A stretch of 64,000 nt of DNA from Pipra filicauda (Eukaryota; Chordata; Aves; Passeriformes; Pipridae). The notes under the pieces were generated by a model. The model was not told the origin of the DNA. It made no database searches and saw only the letters and a program-made list of their open reading frames with translations. Every line of letters starts with the position of its first letter. Within the stretch, counting starts at the first letter, position 1. Shown here in pieces: positions 1 through 16,178 of this stretch. The stretch is from the NCBI RefSeq assembly GCF_003945595.2, contig NW_024104447.1, positions 744,001 to 808,000 on the forward strand. Reading direction: 5' to 3'. The position numbers and the translations under genes are program-made.

Positions 1-4488
<4,488 letters not shown>

Positions 4489-4643
4489 CTGCTGGGACGA
4501 TGACTCTCCTCTCGTTGGTGGTCATGTTGGGGGGAGGCCCGTTCTTCTCATCCATGTAGGTGCTGTAGCTCATGGGGTTGGACTCTGTCCCTGCTCCCAC
4601 GAGCTTGCCACATTTGTTCACGCTGCAGTCCACGGGGGACTCC
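4489..4643 (-). CDS. FLI1: FLI1 coding exon 3
   Basis: This 155-nt exon encodes residues 77 (last base) to 128 plus the first base of codon 129. It begins [16 protein letters not shown], passes through [18 protein letters not shown] and ends VIVPA. This is the linker that leads into the Pointed domain, whose first turn lies at the exon's end. The acceptor has a long pyrimidine tract ending CCCATTCCAG. The donor is GCAG followed by GTACCA, which lacks the usual G at +5. Compared with the mammalian protein as I remember it, there is an extra residue near the GAGTE segment and one proline fewer in the PPP run. Both are small in-frame differences in a flexible linker. Skipping this exon would shift the frame. 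Confidence 0.97.
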
Positions 4644-4760
4644 CTGGAATGGGAAAGGAAAGAGCTGAGTTACCATCACTGTGCCCTGCCAGCCCTGCAG
4701 GGGTTTGGGTTACACACATGGCAATGACCCCGGAGGTGGAACGTTAACTGGAGTTTCTTC

Positions 4761-5080
4761 TGTGTGAGAGAGGCCATTCCTGACCTGTCCCAGGATCTAT
4801 AGGGTGGGAGAGGCCATTCCTGACCTGTCCCAGGATCTATAGGGTGGGAGAGGCCATACCTGACCTGTCCCAGGATCTATAGGGTGGGAGAGGCCATACC
4901 TGACCTGTCCCAGGATCTATAGGGTGGGAGAGGCCATACCTGACCTGTCCCAGGATCTATAGGGTGGGAGAGGCCATTCCTGACCTGTCCCAGGATCTAT
5001 AGGGTGGGAGAGGCCATACCTGACCTGTCCCAGGATCTATAGGGTGGGAGAGGCCATTCCTAACCTGACATGGGATCTAC
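4761..5080. repeat. 40-bp tandem repeat, 8 copies
   Basis: Eight head-to-tail copies of a 40-bp unit start at 4761, 4801, 4841, 4881, 4921, 4961, 5001 and 5041. The first and last are diverged and the middle ones nearly identical. The plus-strand unit begins AGGGTGGGAGAGGCCATNCC. The array ends 117 bp before the exon 3 acceptor in the FLI1 direction. Four copies (4841, 4881, 4921, 5001) carry a variant that reads CAGGTATGG on the FLI1 sense strand, which resembles a splice donor. Confidence 0.97.
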
Positions 5081-5613
5081 AGGGTGATCTATGAACCATA
5101 AGTCTCACTGGGAGATCTCTGATAATGAAACCAGTTGGAGGAGAGAGAGCTGCAGAATCCAAGAGGAATGACTTCCAGACAAGGCAGTGGTTGCTTGCAG
5201 GCCATACTCAATACCTCTGGAATACCGAAATTCCCAAACTACATAAAGAGCACGTGCCTGTCACATGGGCCTGTTGGTCACACCTCCACTGCCCTCCATC
5301 CTTTGTTGCTCAGTGCATTTTAGCAACCCTGCAGGTACAGTTGGCTGCTCCTGGGAGCCCTTTGGGGCTCTTCCAGGTGTTAAAACACCTGTTCCATGGA
5401 GCCTGTCCCCTGACAGACACTGCCCATCCCATGTCCTGAGGCACTTCTGCAGAGCTCTGCATGGACACAGGGACACTCCCTTCGTGGCATTAACATGGAA
5501 CTCAAGATACCAACCAAAGGGACAGGGGAGTCACAGCACAATACTCAATATTAGCAGGAAGAGCCTTATTTCCACAGGGCTGAACACAACTGATCTTGTC
5601 TGTTCTTAGTCTG

Positions 5614-5925
5614 AGCTCAAGGAGTGTTTGGACAAGGCTCTCAGCACATGGGGGGATTGGTGGGGTGTTCTGTGCAGGGCCAGGAGTTGGACTCGGTGAT
5701 CCTGATGGATCCCTTCCAAACCAGGAGATTCTATGACTCTGGGATTCTATGATTCTGCCATTCTGGGATTCTGGGATTCTGGGTTTCTCTCATTCTGGGA
5801 TTTTGTGATTCTATGATTCTGGGATTCTCTGATTCTGGGATTCTCTGATTCTCTGATTCTGGGATTCTGTGATTTTGTGATTTTATTATTCTGATTCTGT
5901 GATTCTATGATTCTGTGCTTAATAG
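5614..5925 (+). mobile_element. CR1 LINE 3' fragment with expanded octamer tail
   Basis: The 5614-5730 part matches the CR1 3' end (GCTCAAGGAGTGTTTGGACA, then GGAGTTGGACTCGGTGATCC, then CCCTTCCAAACC). It runs into a 195-bp tail of ATTCTATG, ATTCTGGG and ATTCTCTG octamers at about 5731-5925. The tail is far longer than the few octamers normal for CR1, so it has expanded as a satellite. No coding capacity remains. Confidence 0.9.
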
Positions 5926-7364
5926 TGCCCCAGTCCTGGAGAGGAAATCTGGAAATCTTGGGTGCCTTTGGCCCGAGTCAGGAACTCCAGAGCACAGCAA
6001 TGGTTTGGGGAAGAGGCTCCAGCCCCAGTTTGACTTGGAGGTGATGGGGTGATGAGGAGGGAACACTCAGCAGCTCAGGTGGCTCTGTGCTGAGCCCTGG
6101 CCTGCCTGCAGAGCCTTGGTAAGTCTCTGGGTTGCTCTGGGACAATTGTGAACCTCCAACCACAGATGGGAGCACAGATTGTGTTTTTATCCAGCTGTAA
6201 TAGTAATTCACACTTTTAGTCACTTCGAACACGGGCCCAGAGCCTGCCACACACACAGAGAACATCCCAGCTCTGAGGAACCTCCCAGGGAAGGGCACAT
6301 TATTGCCCTCACCTTCCCAAGGGTGAATTCGTGCCCAATCTCTTCACAAAGCAATCCCAGAGCCCACATCCAGGGCAGTTCAGGCCACGGGTTTAATCCC
6401 ACAGCCATCCTCCTTCTCTGCCAGAAACCAAGTGGTTTGGGAGGAAACCTTTTGCTGCAGGGTAAGAACTATGACAGTGCAGCAAATCCCACCCTCTGAG
6501 TTCAGCTGGCAAGGCATCCCAGTCAGGACACTAAACAAATTTGTCTCTCAACCTGAACTGGGGGGGGAGGGAGAAATTACTGAGCTTTGGTTATCGTGGC
6601 TGGGAGATAAATGCTCCACCGAGATATTCTGAGGCAGATGGTAATTTTTTCCTCATGTCTTACTAAGAGAATGTTGCTTGAAAATGGAAATAAGATGTAT
6701 AAGTTACACATGTTCGAATTTAAGGTTTTACTATTTCGCCTACTGTTTTTCCAGGCAGGGAACCAAAATCTGCCTTCGGAGAGGGAACTGCTGAAGGTTT
6801 AATGTCCCCGTGGCAGTGAGGAGAGGCTGAGCAACTGCAGGGCCACGGGTTTTCATGGGAATGTGCTCATGGCTCAGACTCTGCTGAAATGCTCTGTGTC
6901 AGGTGTTAAATGCTGCCTATGCTGGCAGAGAAAAAGCCCTGAGGCAGCACAAAGGATCTGATTCTCTGCTGAGGAACAGCCTGTCCTGGGAAGACTCGGG
7001 AGAGCATCCATGTTCCAGGGTGTCACACTGGCCCTGGGAGGGGACCAACCTCCTCCTGCCCTGCCTGGGGCCCAGCAGCTGGTGTGGGTGGGGTGGGCAG
7101 CCCAGGGCTGGGGCAAAGCTGGACACACAGCCCCACGTGTGGATTCCCACCTGCCTTTGGGATGAGTTCTCCCTCCTTCAGGCACCACAGTTCCCTGCTT
7201 TCAGCACATCCCAGGGGCTCCCTGCTGCCTCAGGTCCTTCTGCAGTGGTCACCCTCACTGCCCTGCTCTGGGTTAAAATTATCCAGGAAAAATAACCCCT
7301 GCAGCTGAGACACACACTATTTATGGTGAAATAATAACATGGGTAATGCTTATACAGACCCCTA

Positions 7365-7888
7365 GGATACTGTTCCACCATAGACCCCACCTGCAGTACT
7401 GTGTCCAACTCAGGCTCCCCCAGCATTAGTAGGCCATGGAGCTGTTGGAGTAAATCCAAGGGCTGGAGCCCCTCTGCTCTGGAGCCAGGCTGGGAGAGCT
7501 GGGGGGGTTCACCTGGAGGAGAGAAGGCTCCAGGGAGACCTGAGAGCCCCTTCTAGGGCCTAAAGGGGCTCCCAGAGAGGAGCTTTGGACAAGGGATGGA
7601 GGGACAGGACACAGGGAATGGCTTCCCACTGCCAGAGGGCAGGGTTGGATGGGATATTGGGAAGGAATTCCTGGCTGGGAGGGTGGGGAGGCCCTGGCAC
7701 AGGTTGCCCAGAGAAGCTGTGGCTGCCCCTGGATCCCTGGAAGTGTCCAAGGCCAGGCTGGATGGGGCTTGGAGCACCCTGGGCTAGTGGAAGGTGGCCC
7801 TGCCCATGGCAGGGGGTGGAACAAGATGGTCTTTAAGGTCCCTTCTATCCCAAACCATCCTGGGATTCTATGATTCTCTGATCTCCAG
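7365..7888 (+). mobile_element. CR1 LINE fragment, about 520 bp
   Basis: Plus-oriented CR1 3' portion. It includes the stretches CCACCTGCAGTACTGTGTCC, GGGAAGGAATTCCTGGCTGG, GGCACAGGTTGCCCAGAGAA and CCATGGCAGGGGGTGGAA, and ends TCCCAAACCATCCTGGGATT before a short octamer tail. It is 5' truncated, as most bird CR1 copies are. Overlapping open frames on both strands are shadows of the element. Confidence 0.93.
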
Positions 7889-9854
7889 ACTCTTGGATAA
7901 TAACATCTTCTAAACAGTTTATCCCTGCTTTCTGCTGGCATGAAATGACCCTCAGGAACAGACCACAGAGCCCTTGGCTGTCTCTGCTCTCTCTGCTCAG
8001 CATCTTCACATGACCCCCCCAGCACAGGGACAGCAGTGATCCCCGTGCTGTCACATCTCCTCCGTGGTTTGGGGATGATGTTTTCACATCACACACTCTT
8101 GGTTTGGCAGTTTGGACCCTCTCTACCCCCTCCTTGCTCTGTGAGTCTCAGCAGCCAAACCCAGACAACCTGAAAAAATCAGAAAAGATCTGAAGTTGAA
8201 GGGACCGAGGTACCCCAACCAACCACTGTGGGAGGAGAAGCTGCTCCACGAATCCTGCAGGACACAGAATGTGCTCCGTGTACCTGCCAGGATTGTGTCC
8301 ATGAGGCTGCCTCCATTCCCTCTGAGGAACTTTTCAGGCTGGTTGGATCCCAGTCCATGGGACAGGAATAACTGGGAACAGCATTACCCAAACTTCCCTG
8401 GGCAGGAGACTGATCTGTCCTTAAGAAAATACCAGGAAATCTTTAGTGACAGCAACGGGAGAAGATCCTTAATTTTGTGTCCTGTGTATCCTGACATTTC
8501 CTACCAGATCCAAAGAGAGCCTTTTCCTGGGAAATCAGCAGTGCCAGACTGAACCCTCTCTGCACTCCAGGATGGCTGCTCCTGTCCTGCCCCAGCCTCA
8601 GTGGGATTGATCCCAGCAGAAGGTGGGTGTAGCTGTGGCCACACAGAGAATGCAGTGTGGGAACAACAATGGTATCTGATGAGAGCAGGAGCTGTGAGCC
8701 AGGAATGGTGTGTCCATGGAATATCACCCCTTCCTTAGCTCATGCACTGCCCACAGGCAGGCTTGAATTCAGATAAAGATTTCCTCCTTATTTGAAAATG
8801 TTTGTGGGAGGGGATTGCAGATTCCAGATTAATCCTTGGTTTTTCACAGACTCCAGACTTTCAGGTGGTTCTGCAGGTTGGATTTGCTCAGGCTCTGGGC
8901 AGAAAACGTGGATCTACCCAGGTGAATGGATACAGGCTGCTTTCACAACATCCCTGTGGCAGTGTCAGAGGCCAAGGAAAATGAAGCAGAACCTATTATT
9001 CCCATTGTCTGTCCAAAGGCTCCTCGTTCCAGCAGCTCCAGTGGCAGTCTCTGGGGATGCCAAGAGTGTGGTGTTTGGGAAAGCAGCTCTCCTGGCACTG
9101 ACTAATAAACCCTCTGCACAGCTTCAGCCTGGGTTCCAGACACCTGGAAACAAAACAATTACTGTCCCAGGGCTCTGTCTAGGAATCACCTTTGGCTTCC
9201 ATTCCGAGGAACAAAATAAGGGATTTCAGGAATTTCTGACGCTGACTCAGCTGTGATCAGGGGGATATTTCCTCCTTTCTAACCCTCTCTTCCTATCCTT
9301 TCATGCCTCCATTCTTCCCACCTTCTTTTCTTTTTGAATTTGCCACTTTTTTGTGTAAAGCCCCATTTGGTCATCTCAGCTTTCATAGTTACACTTGAAA
9401 TTAGATTTTAGTTTGTTTTTTGGTGTGCAGTGAAGGCAGGAAGCACAGACATACTGGGATTCTGCTCGTGGTTCCCTCTGACAGGCCGGGAGCAGAGTCA
9501 GCTCCTCCAAACCTGCATCCACCTGCCCTTTACCCCTGCTGCCGGGAAGGCCTCGGGAGGGCAGTCACACTGACAGACACTGCGAGGCTGCAGGAAGAAG
9601 GGTCAGCCGCAGAAAGTGGGGGAAATTATGGTTGTTTATCCCAGGCAGGTCCGTACAAACCCGAGGGGGAGGCACCCCCGGATCCCACTAGAGGGCTCAC
9701 ACGCTGCTCCGAGGGGAGCTGATTCCTGCGGACACCACGGATGGTCCTTCGGTTTGTTTGACACAATTGTTGTGGCACAAAACCCCTCTGAGGTCGCTGA
9801 ACTTGGAGACCTTCAGAACATATTTCAATGTTCTAAAGCAAGAGAAATATAAAA

Positions 9855-10035
9855 TCACAGGATCCCAGAGTGGTTTGGGTTGGGAGAGACCTTCAAGTCC
9901 ATCCATTCCACCCCCTGCCATGGGCAGGGACACCTTCCACTGGCCCAGGTTGCTCCAAGCCCCATCCAACCTGGCCTTGGACACTTCCAGGGATGGGGCA
10001 GCCACAGCTCCTCTGGGATGTCTCTAAAGAATGTC
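9855..10035 (-). mobile_element. CR1 LINE 3' fragment
   Basis: Minus-oriented CR1 3' end: ATCACAGGATCCCAGAGTGG, then GGTTGGGAGAGACCTTCAAG, CCACCCCCTGCCATGGGCAG and CCTTGGACACTTCCAGGGAT in plus-strand reading. It is 5' truncated after the GGATGTCTCT segment. Confidence 0.92.
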
Positions 10036-11882
10036 TCCAAAGCCTTTTCAAAGCACTGACTTCATTGTTTTAGCTGGACAAAATCCTGGAATTGCCCAGT
10101 GAAGTTTTCCCACATCCCTGCCCACATCAGCATGTTGGAACATTCTTTCACATTTGAAGATCAGACAAATTTTGTAACATCTTTTTAAAAATCACTCCCT
10201 GAATTTAGCTACAAATGCAGATCTGTAGTAACTCAGTAAATACAGTCAGGATCTGGAATTTCTCTAGCTTGGTTCACTCTGCATTTGGAATTTATGTAAA
10301 ACATAAGCAAAAAAATCTGTTATAAATGTGGACTGTAAATTGGGTTAAACTTCATCCAACATTTTCCTAAATAATCCTTCTCCTTCATTCACTGAAATTT
10401 AAGATGTGAAAGACTTTTTGTTTGTTTATTTTGTTTTTTTTTTTTTAAATATAATTAAACGTAGCCCTGGGTTTTACTCTGAGCAAGCTGCTGTCTGTGA
10501 AGGCAAGGGCAGAGTTTGAAGCCATAACCTGCATCTGGGTCTGATAATCCTGGAAATGATCACAAAATTTCTGTCTAAATCTTGCAATTACACAGAAGTC
10601 CCATCTTCTCTCCTAAAACACAGACCCCTGCCCAGGCTTCCCCTGCACACAGTTGGAATGGAGTTATCTGGGAGATTCTTTCCAATCTGGGAGTAAACCA
10701 GGACAATCTGATGTGGGGTACAGAGGTGGTTGGGGTTTCTTGGAGGACTTGGAGGGCTCTGCTAAACAAGTTTGGAGAGGTTCCTCAAAGACCCCTTCTC
10801 CCACCCTGCTGAGGACCAGCCCAGCTCATCACACCCCCAGACCTGCTGCTGGTCTCTGAGAGAGAGAGGCAAAGCTGGGCACTGTCCCCTGCAGTCCCCA
10901 GCTCCTCCCCTGGCAGCTCCCTGCAGCTTTGTCCCTGAGTACACACACCCCCCTCTCCACACAGCACAGGTGAAAGGCAGAATAGAGGCAGAATAAAGGC
11001 AGAACAAAGGCTGCTCCTGTGAGAGGCAGCTGGAACTCGGTGGCAGAGTGTCCTTGAGAAACAAGAGAGAGCAGGAGAGGCGGGGACAGAGGGAGGGGGA
11101 CAGGGGTTGGGATCCACCTGCAGCTGGAGTGAGTTTGTGTTGGGATTGGTATTTGTCACTCCCACATGTGTTGGTTTTGCCAGAGGAGTGGCCCAGTCCA
11201 ACCCCATGGACTGTGATGCACACAAGAGGAAAGGACGTTACATTTTCAGCCCTGAACAGGAGGAGAGGCTGGAGAAGCCAAGGGAGTGTTCTCGTGTCAT
11301 GGTGGGTTGGAGCTCTTGTGCTTACGAGTTATCAAAAGGTAAGGCTGGAAGCTACTGCAGTGCTTGGTCCTGACATGCAAAACAGCCTTTTCTTTTTGTC
11401 TGACAGCTTGGGAGGTTCTCACTCCTCCCTTAGAGACACTGAGGACACTTATTTTCTGCCCAAGAACCTTGTAGTCTTGAGCAAGCCCGTAAGGAAGGAT
11501 TTCCTTTTTGCCCAGAACCACCACACTCCTGGAGGGCCTTTCTCTGGGGCTCCCAGGGCTCTTCCAGCTGGTAATGAATCCCTTTGTCCAAGCAGATTAT
11601 TTCCCTTTTTCCTGAGCTGATGAGGACATTGGCATGGAAGGGTCCCAAGGGAAGCACAGCCCAGGTAGGGAATGCAATGCACGGACAATTTGGGGATACA
11701 AGTGCCCCCACTCAGAATCTGTCCAGGGGCTGAGGAGCACAAATATATGATGCCTGTGGATGTGACAGCACTGCTTGTTCCCTTGGCCTCCCAAAATTTC
11801 CTGAGTGAGGTAGACAAGTGTGATGGGAGGAAACACTGTGAGTGTGTATCTGACACTGTGGGTGTGAGCAACTGATGCAGTC

Positions 11883-12020
11883 AGAGAATTCCAGAATGGT
11901 TTGGGTTGGAAGGGACCTTCAAGCCCATCTCATCCCACCCCTGCCGTGGGCAGGGACACCTTGCACTGTCCCAGGTTCCTCAGAGCCCCATCCAGCCTGA
12001 CCTTGCCGTGGGCAGCCTGG
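11883..12020 (-). mobile_element. CR1 LINE 3' fragment
   Basis: Minus-oriented copy recognised by AGAATTCCAGAATGGTTTGG, GGAAGGGACCTTCAAGCCCA and GGGCAGGGACACCTTGCACT in plus-strand reading. The 5' end is truncated near CTTGCCGTGGGCAGCCTGG. Confidence 0.88.
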
Positions 12021-13559
12021 CAATGCTACAAAGGGCTTCCTCTTCCTAAGAAAACCAGCCTTGGGAGCCAAAGGTGAACCCATGACCATCAAAAACCCCA
12101 GCTGGTGCTTTCAAGATCCATCCTTGTCTCTGTGTTATCCAGGGATGGTGTCTTTGAGGAAATAACTTGTTTCCCCCCGTTTCAGCCTCAGTTCTGAGAC
12201 TGGAAGCACCAGTGCAAAAATCCACGTAGATTTTATGAAGTTGAGAAATGATCCTAAGGTACAACCAGGGCAAGGTCGAGTTCAGCCCACAAATAATCAC
12301 CTTGAGAGAGCAACTGCTGCAGAGACCTTTATCTGAGAGCAAAATCAGCATCTACTGTACTCTTACGAGGAAACAAAAACAGGCTGCTGTTTGATGTCTT
12401 TAACACCATCATCTCACTGCAGAAGTCTGAAAGTGCAAGGCTGCTTTCTGTTTCCAACTCTGTTCTCAGAAACCAGGAAAATGTGCCACTAAAGTAACCC
12501 TAGAGCAGAAAAACCCTTGAGGGTTTATTAACACTCTACTCTAGAGGTGTTCGTGACTTTGAAATTAAAATAAAATTTAAAATTAATATGAGCTCTAAAA
12601 CCCTATGCTAAAAAATAAAAGTTTATCTATATTGTATATATTTAAAACTGAAAAAAAATTGAAATTTTTACACCTAAAGATTATGTGCAAGAAGGTGGGA
12701 TTTGTTTCCAAGCTTTGGATTTGAAGTAATGGTTTTAAAAGAGGCAACCTGAGCTGTGCTAATTAAATGTTTTCAAGTTATTCAATTTGTCATTGAACAA
12801 GGAAATGATTCACCTCTTCCAGCTCTAACTACAAATGACTGGGGAATGGCCTGTTACTCTTTTGGCTGTGAGCTGGAGAGGTTACACCACAACCAGCGAC
12901 CCCGTGGTGTTAAAACTCTGCTCCAACCTCTCCTGGACTCTGTGTCACCAGTGGTCACCGATATCCACACAGAAGACGTGGGTACAGGACTTTTGTGTTG
13001 TTACACCTCATACTCTGCCCTAAAGGACCTTGTCTCCTCTTTTTCCCTTCTCCATCGAACAGCTCTCCAGTTTCACAGGGTTGCTTCTGCCCTGGTGGAG
13101 CAGGAATAGAGTTCAGATGCAGTAAAAAGGGCCCTCCAGTGCAGCCCTGACAGTCCAGGAGTGCAGCTGTCACTGCTTCACTCTGGAGCACTGGTACAAA
13201 CCCCAACTATTATGGTCTGACCACCTTAGTGAGCCCTTGGACCACGGCACATCCGTGGGATGCTGAACTAGGTGATGGGATGTGTGGGTTACGGCAGCAT
13301 TTGCAGCGTGAGCTCTGCCCTGGCAGTGTCCTGCCCTGCTCTGGGCAGGGTCTGTGGGGACTGGGATCCCGGCGTTTGATGGGATCCATCCTGAAGAGCT
13401 GCCGGAGCGAGATGCTCTGGTCATTAAAAAACGAGTCACAACGAGGGAACTGCAGGGGGAGGGGGATATGGTCCTACAGTGGTCCTACCCAGAGAGGGGG
13501 ATTGTTGATAGGCAGGACAGGAGCAGGAATGGCCGGTCCATGCTGTGCTTTCATGTGGA

Positions 13560-13622
13560 GTTTGGACTCAGAAGTTGGTCCCTGTGGGTCCCTTCCAACC
13601 CAGGACATTCTGTGATTTACAA
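13560..13622 (+). mobile_element. short CR1 3' end
   Basis: About 60 bp matching the CR1 terminus (TTGGACTCAGAAGTTGGTCC, then GGGTCCCTTCCAACCCAGGA, then ATTCTGTGATT). It ends about 30 bp from the exon 2 donor of FLI1. Too short to place in a subfamily. Confidence 0.75.
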
Positions 13623-13649
13623 TCAGCAGTAGGTGTGGGAAGGCTCTTA

Positions 13650-14108
<459 letters not shown>

Positions 14109-14808
14109 TCACTTCTGCAAACGGGGACGGGGCTGCTCTGTCCCCTCCCTGCTCAGGTCGTGCACTTGTTGCTCCCGGCTCAGCCCAGGGATGTGCACTG
14201 GGCAGCATTTCTGCAGGGACATCTCCTTTCACGGGGTTTGTGTGTGTTTTGAGGTTACTGCTGCAGGAGGAGCAGCCAGTGCAGGTCAGAGTTATGGGTG
14301 TTCGTGGTGCGGGAAAAAATGCATTACTTTACACTTTTTGTTTATTTTGTGGGAAGTGTAGGACTGGTGCTTTACCAAACTATGCATTTCTAGAAATGCT
14401 TAAAAACAGGAAATGGTCATCCTTTTTTTTTTTCCCCTGCTAAAACTCCAACTGTTGACAAAAAGTTTTGGTCATGCACTTCCTTGGGTTGATGTGCTCA
14501 GGTTTCCTACACAAAGCAAGCTGGGCTCTGATGGCTTTGGCACAGCCCTGGTGATTCAAAGTGCATCTGCCAAGGTCTGCATGTTCTTGCTGGAGCTCAG
14601 TTAACCACACATAACACAGCTGCCTTTATGACTGGCAGGGCAGAAACCGAAGGAGGAACCTCCCAGACTAAAAGCACACACTCTTTTAATGTGAATTAGT
14701 GGAGCAACCTCCAAAACAAAGGCAGCAACAGACTCACCTACTGTGTGATCCACTGAGCATTCAAAAGATACCAGTGATGTGTGGGCAGCAGTGGGTCACT
14801 CTCAGCAC

Positions 14809-14831
14809 ACAGACAGACAGACAGACAGACA
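14809..14831. repeat. (ACAG)n microsatellite
   Basis: Nearly six perfect tandem ACAG units, about 23 bp, in intron 1 of FLI1. Confidence 0.95.
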
Positions 14832-15242
14832 ACTGAAAGTTGTGTGTGCTGAGCCCCTCATGCTCAAAATTCACAGGACACAGTCCCTATTGTGAGCCTT
14901 TAAAAATAAGAAATTACTGCTTTGTCCCCACCTCCCCCCAGTCGTTGTTTTGGGGGTTTGTTTTGTAAATTCTTCCATAACCAGGGAGGGAAACAGAAAT
15001 TCTGAAAACTTAGAAAAGTGCAGCTCATGGAACTCTCCCATTGCACAAGAATCCAAGAGCAAATCAGGAATCACCAGGCTCATGGTACCATCACAAAAAA
15101 TGGCAATAATTAGGAGTCTATTGGGTGAACATGAGAATCCCCTTCAGCCTGAAGTTAACCCACTTAGAGAGTCAGGGCAGTGCATCTACAGAAATCAGCA
15201 CTTTTCCATCTCTGATCTCAGATCACGCAACAAACCCAAATA

Positions 15243-16178
15243 AGCTGAAGTGGCCTAGAATTTAAGTGGGCCTGACTAAGGAGGAACCCTCAAACATCTA
15301 CACAAGTCCTGCTGAAGTTACAGTGTTTGCTGTAAAAATCTTGGGATCAACCTCTCCCAGGGGCTCCATTAAACAACAGAAAAGAGAGTTGTTACCCCAC
15401 ACTGCCAATGCTGCCTCCTGGAAGGAGCTCACACTGTTCAACCTTTCCAGCAACTTTTCCTTGCTGGATTCACAACCTTTCAGAAACACACACCCCCCCT
15501 TTTTCAGCTTTAATTAGAGTAAGGGAGGGAGTGGAAGCTGCCCCTGGGAAGGGTTGGTGTGAATTGTGTCCCTCAGAGGGCTGGGACTGTCTCCAGGCTG
15601 TGACCTTCAGCTCTGTAGGAAGGTCCAAGAACACGAGATGGTTCAGCTCTTAAAGGAGAGCAAAGCCTTCCCTTTGGAGGTCAGATGGAGTGACTTGCTG
15701 ATTCACTGAACTCAGGATGTCAGCCTGGCTTCCTAAATGACACATTTTCTGTGGGCCTCCATTTCCTCTCGGCACAAAAAACGTGGGGTTGCCCACGTTC
15801 TGGCCTGAGGTGCCAGGCGAACCCCACGTTCCTGGGGGTTCCTGGGGGTTCCTGCTGGACTGACTTAGGACTCTCAAGACCCACCCTCTGCTGGGCAGAG
15901 ACAAGGAGACCATGAGCACCACAGCAAATTCATCAAAGAAAAATTTCCAAGGTTTGGGTTCGGAGATTTCCAGTCTAAAAACATACATAAAATTGGGATT
16001 TTTTAAGGGACACAATATCTGGGAAAATAACTATGATGGTTATCCGACCTAATCAGTGTGAGAGGTTGCTCACAAGATTTTTTACAGCAAACACTGTAGC
16101 TTCAGCAGGACTTGTGCAGATATTTGGGGGTTCTTCTGAATTCAAGTGGAGTCAGGACCACTTAATTCTAGGCAGCTT
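15243..16178. repeat. inverted repeat with arms of about 120 bp
   Basis: The left arm (15243-15359) and the right arm (16057-16178) are similar in opposite orientation, enclosing about 700 bp. The best core is CACAAGTCCTGCTGAAG followed by T/CTACAG-like sequence and GTGTTTGCTGTAAAAA, seen at 15301-15337 and inverted at 16078-16116. Outer parts also align (GCCTAGAATT, AAGTGG, CCTGACT). The arms could be terminal inverted repeats of a decayed DNA transposon, or two inverted copies of one dispersed repeat. No transposase frame was recognised inside. Confidence 0.8.
15780..15830. repeat. short hairpin-forming inverted repeat
   Basis: The 11-bp arm AACGTGGGGTT at 15780-15790 is exactly repeated as its complement AACCCCACGTT at 15820-15830. 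An inner pair, CTGGC at 15800 and GCCAG at 15812, could extend the fold. It sits inside the larger inverted repeat. Confidence 0.85.

Noticed and set aside
7426..8025. 199-codon minus-strand frame
   Set aside because: It lies mostly antisense to a plus-oriented CR1 fragment; the matching frame elsewhere covers other CR1 copies.
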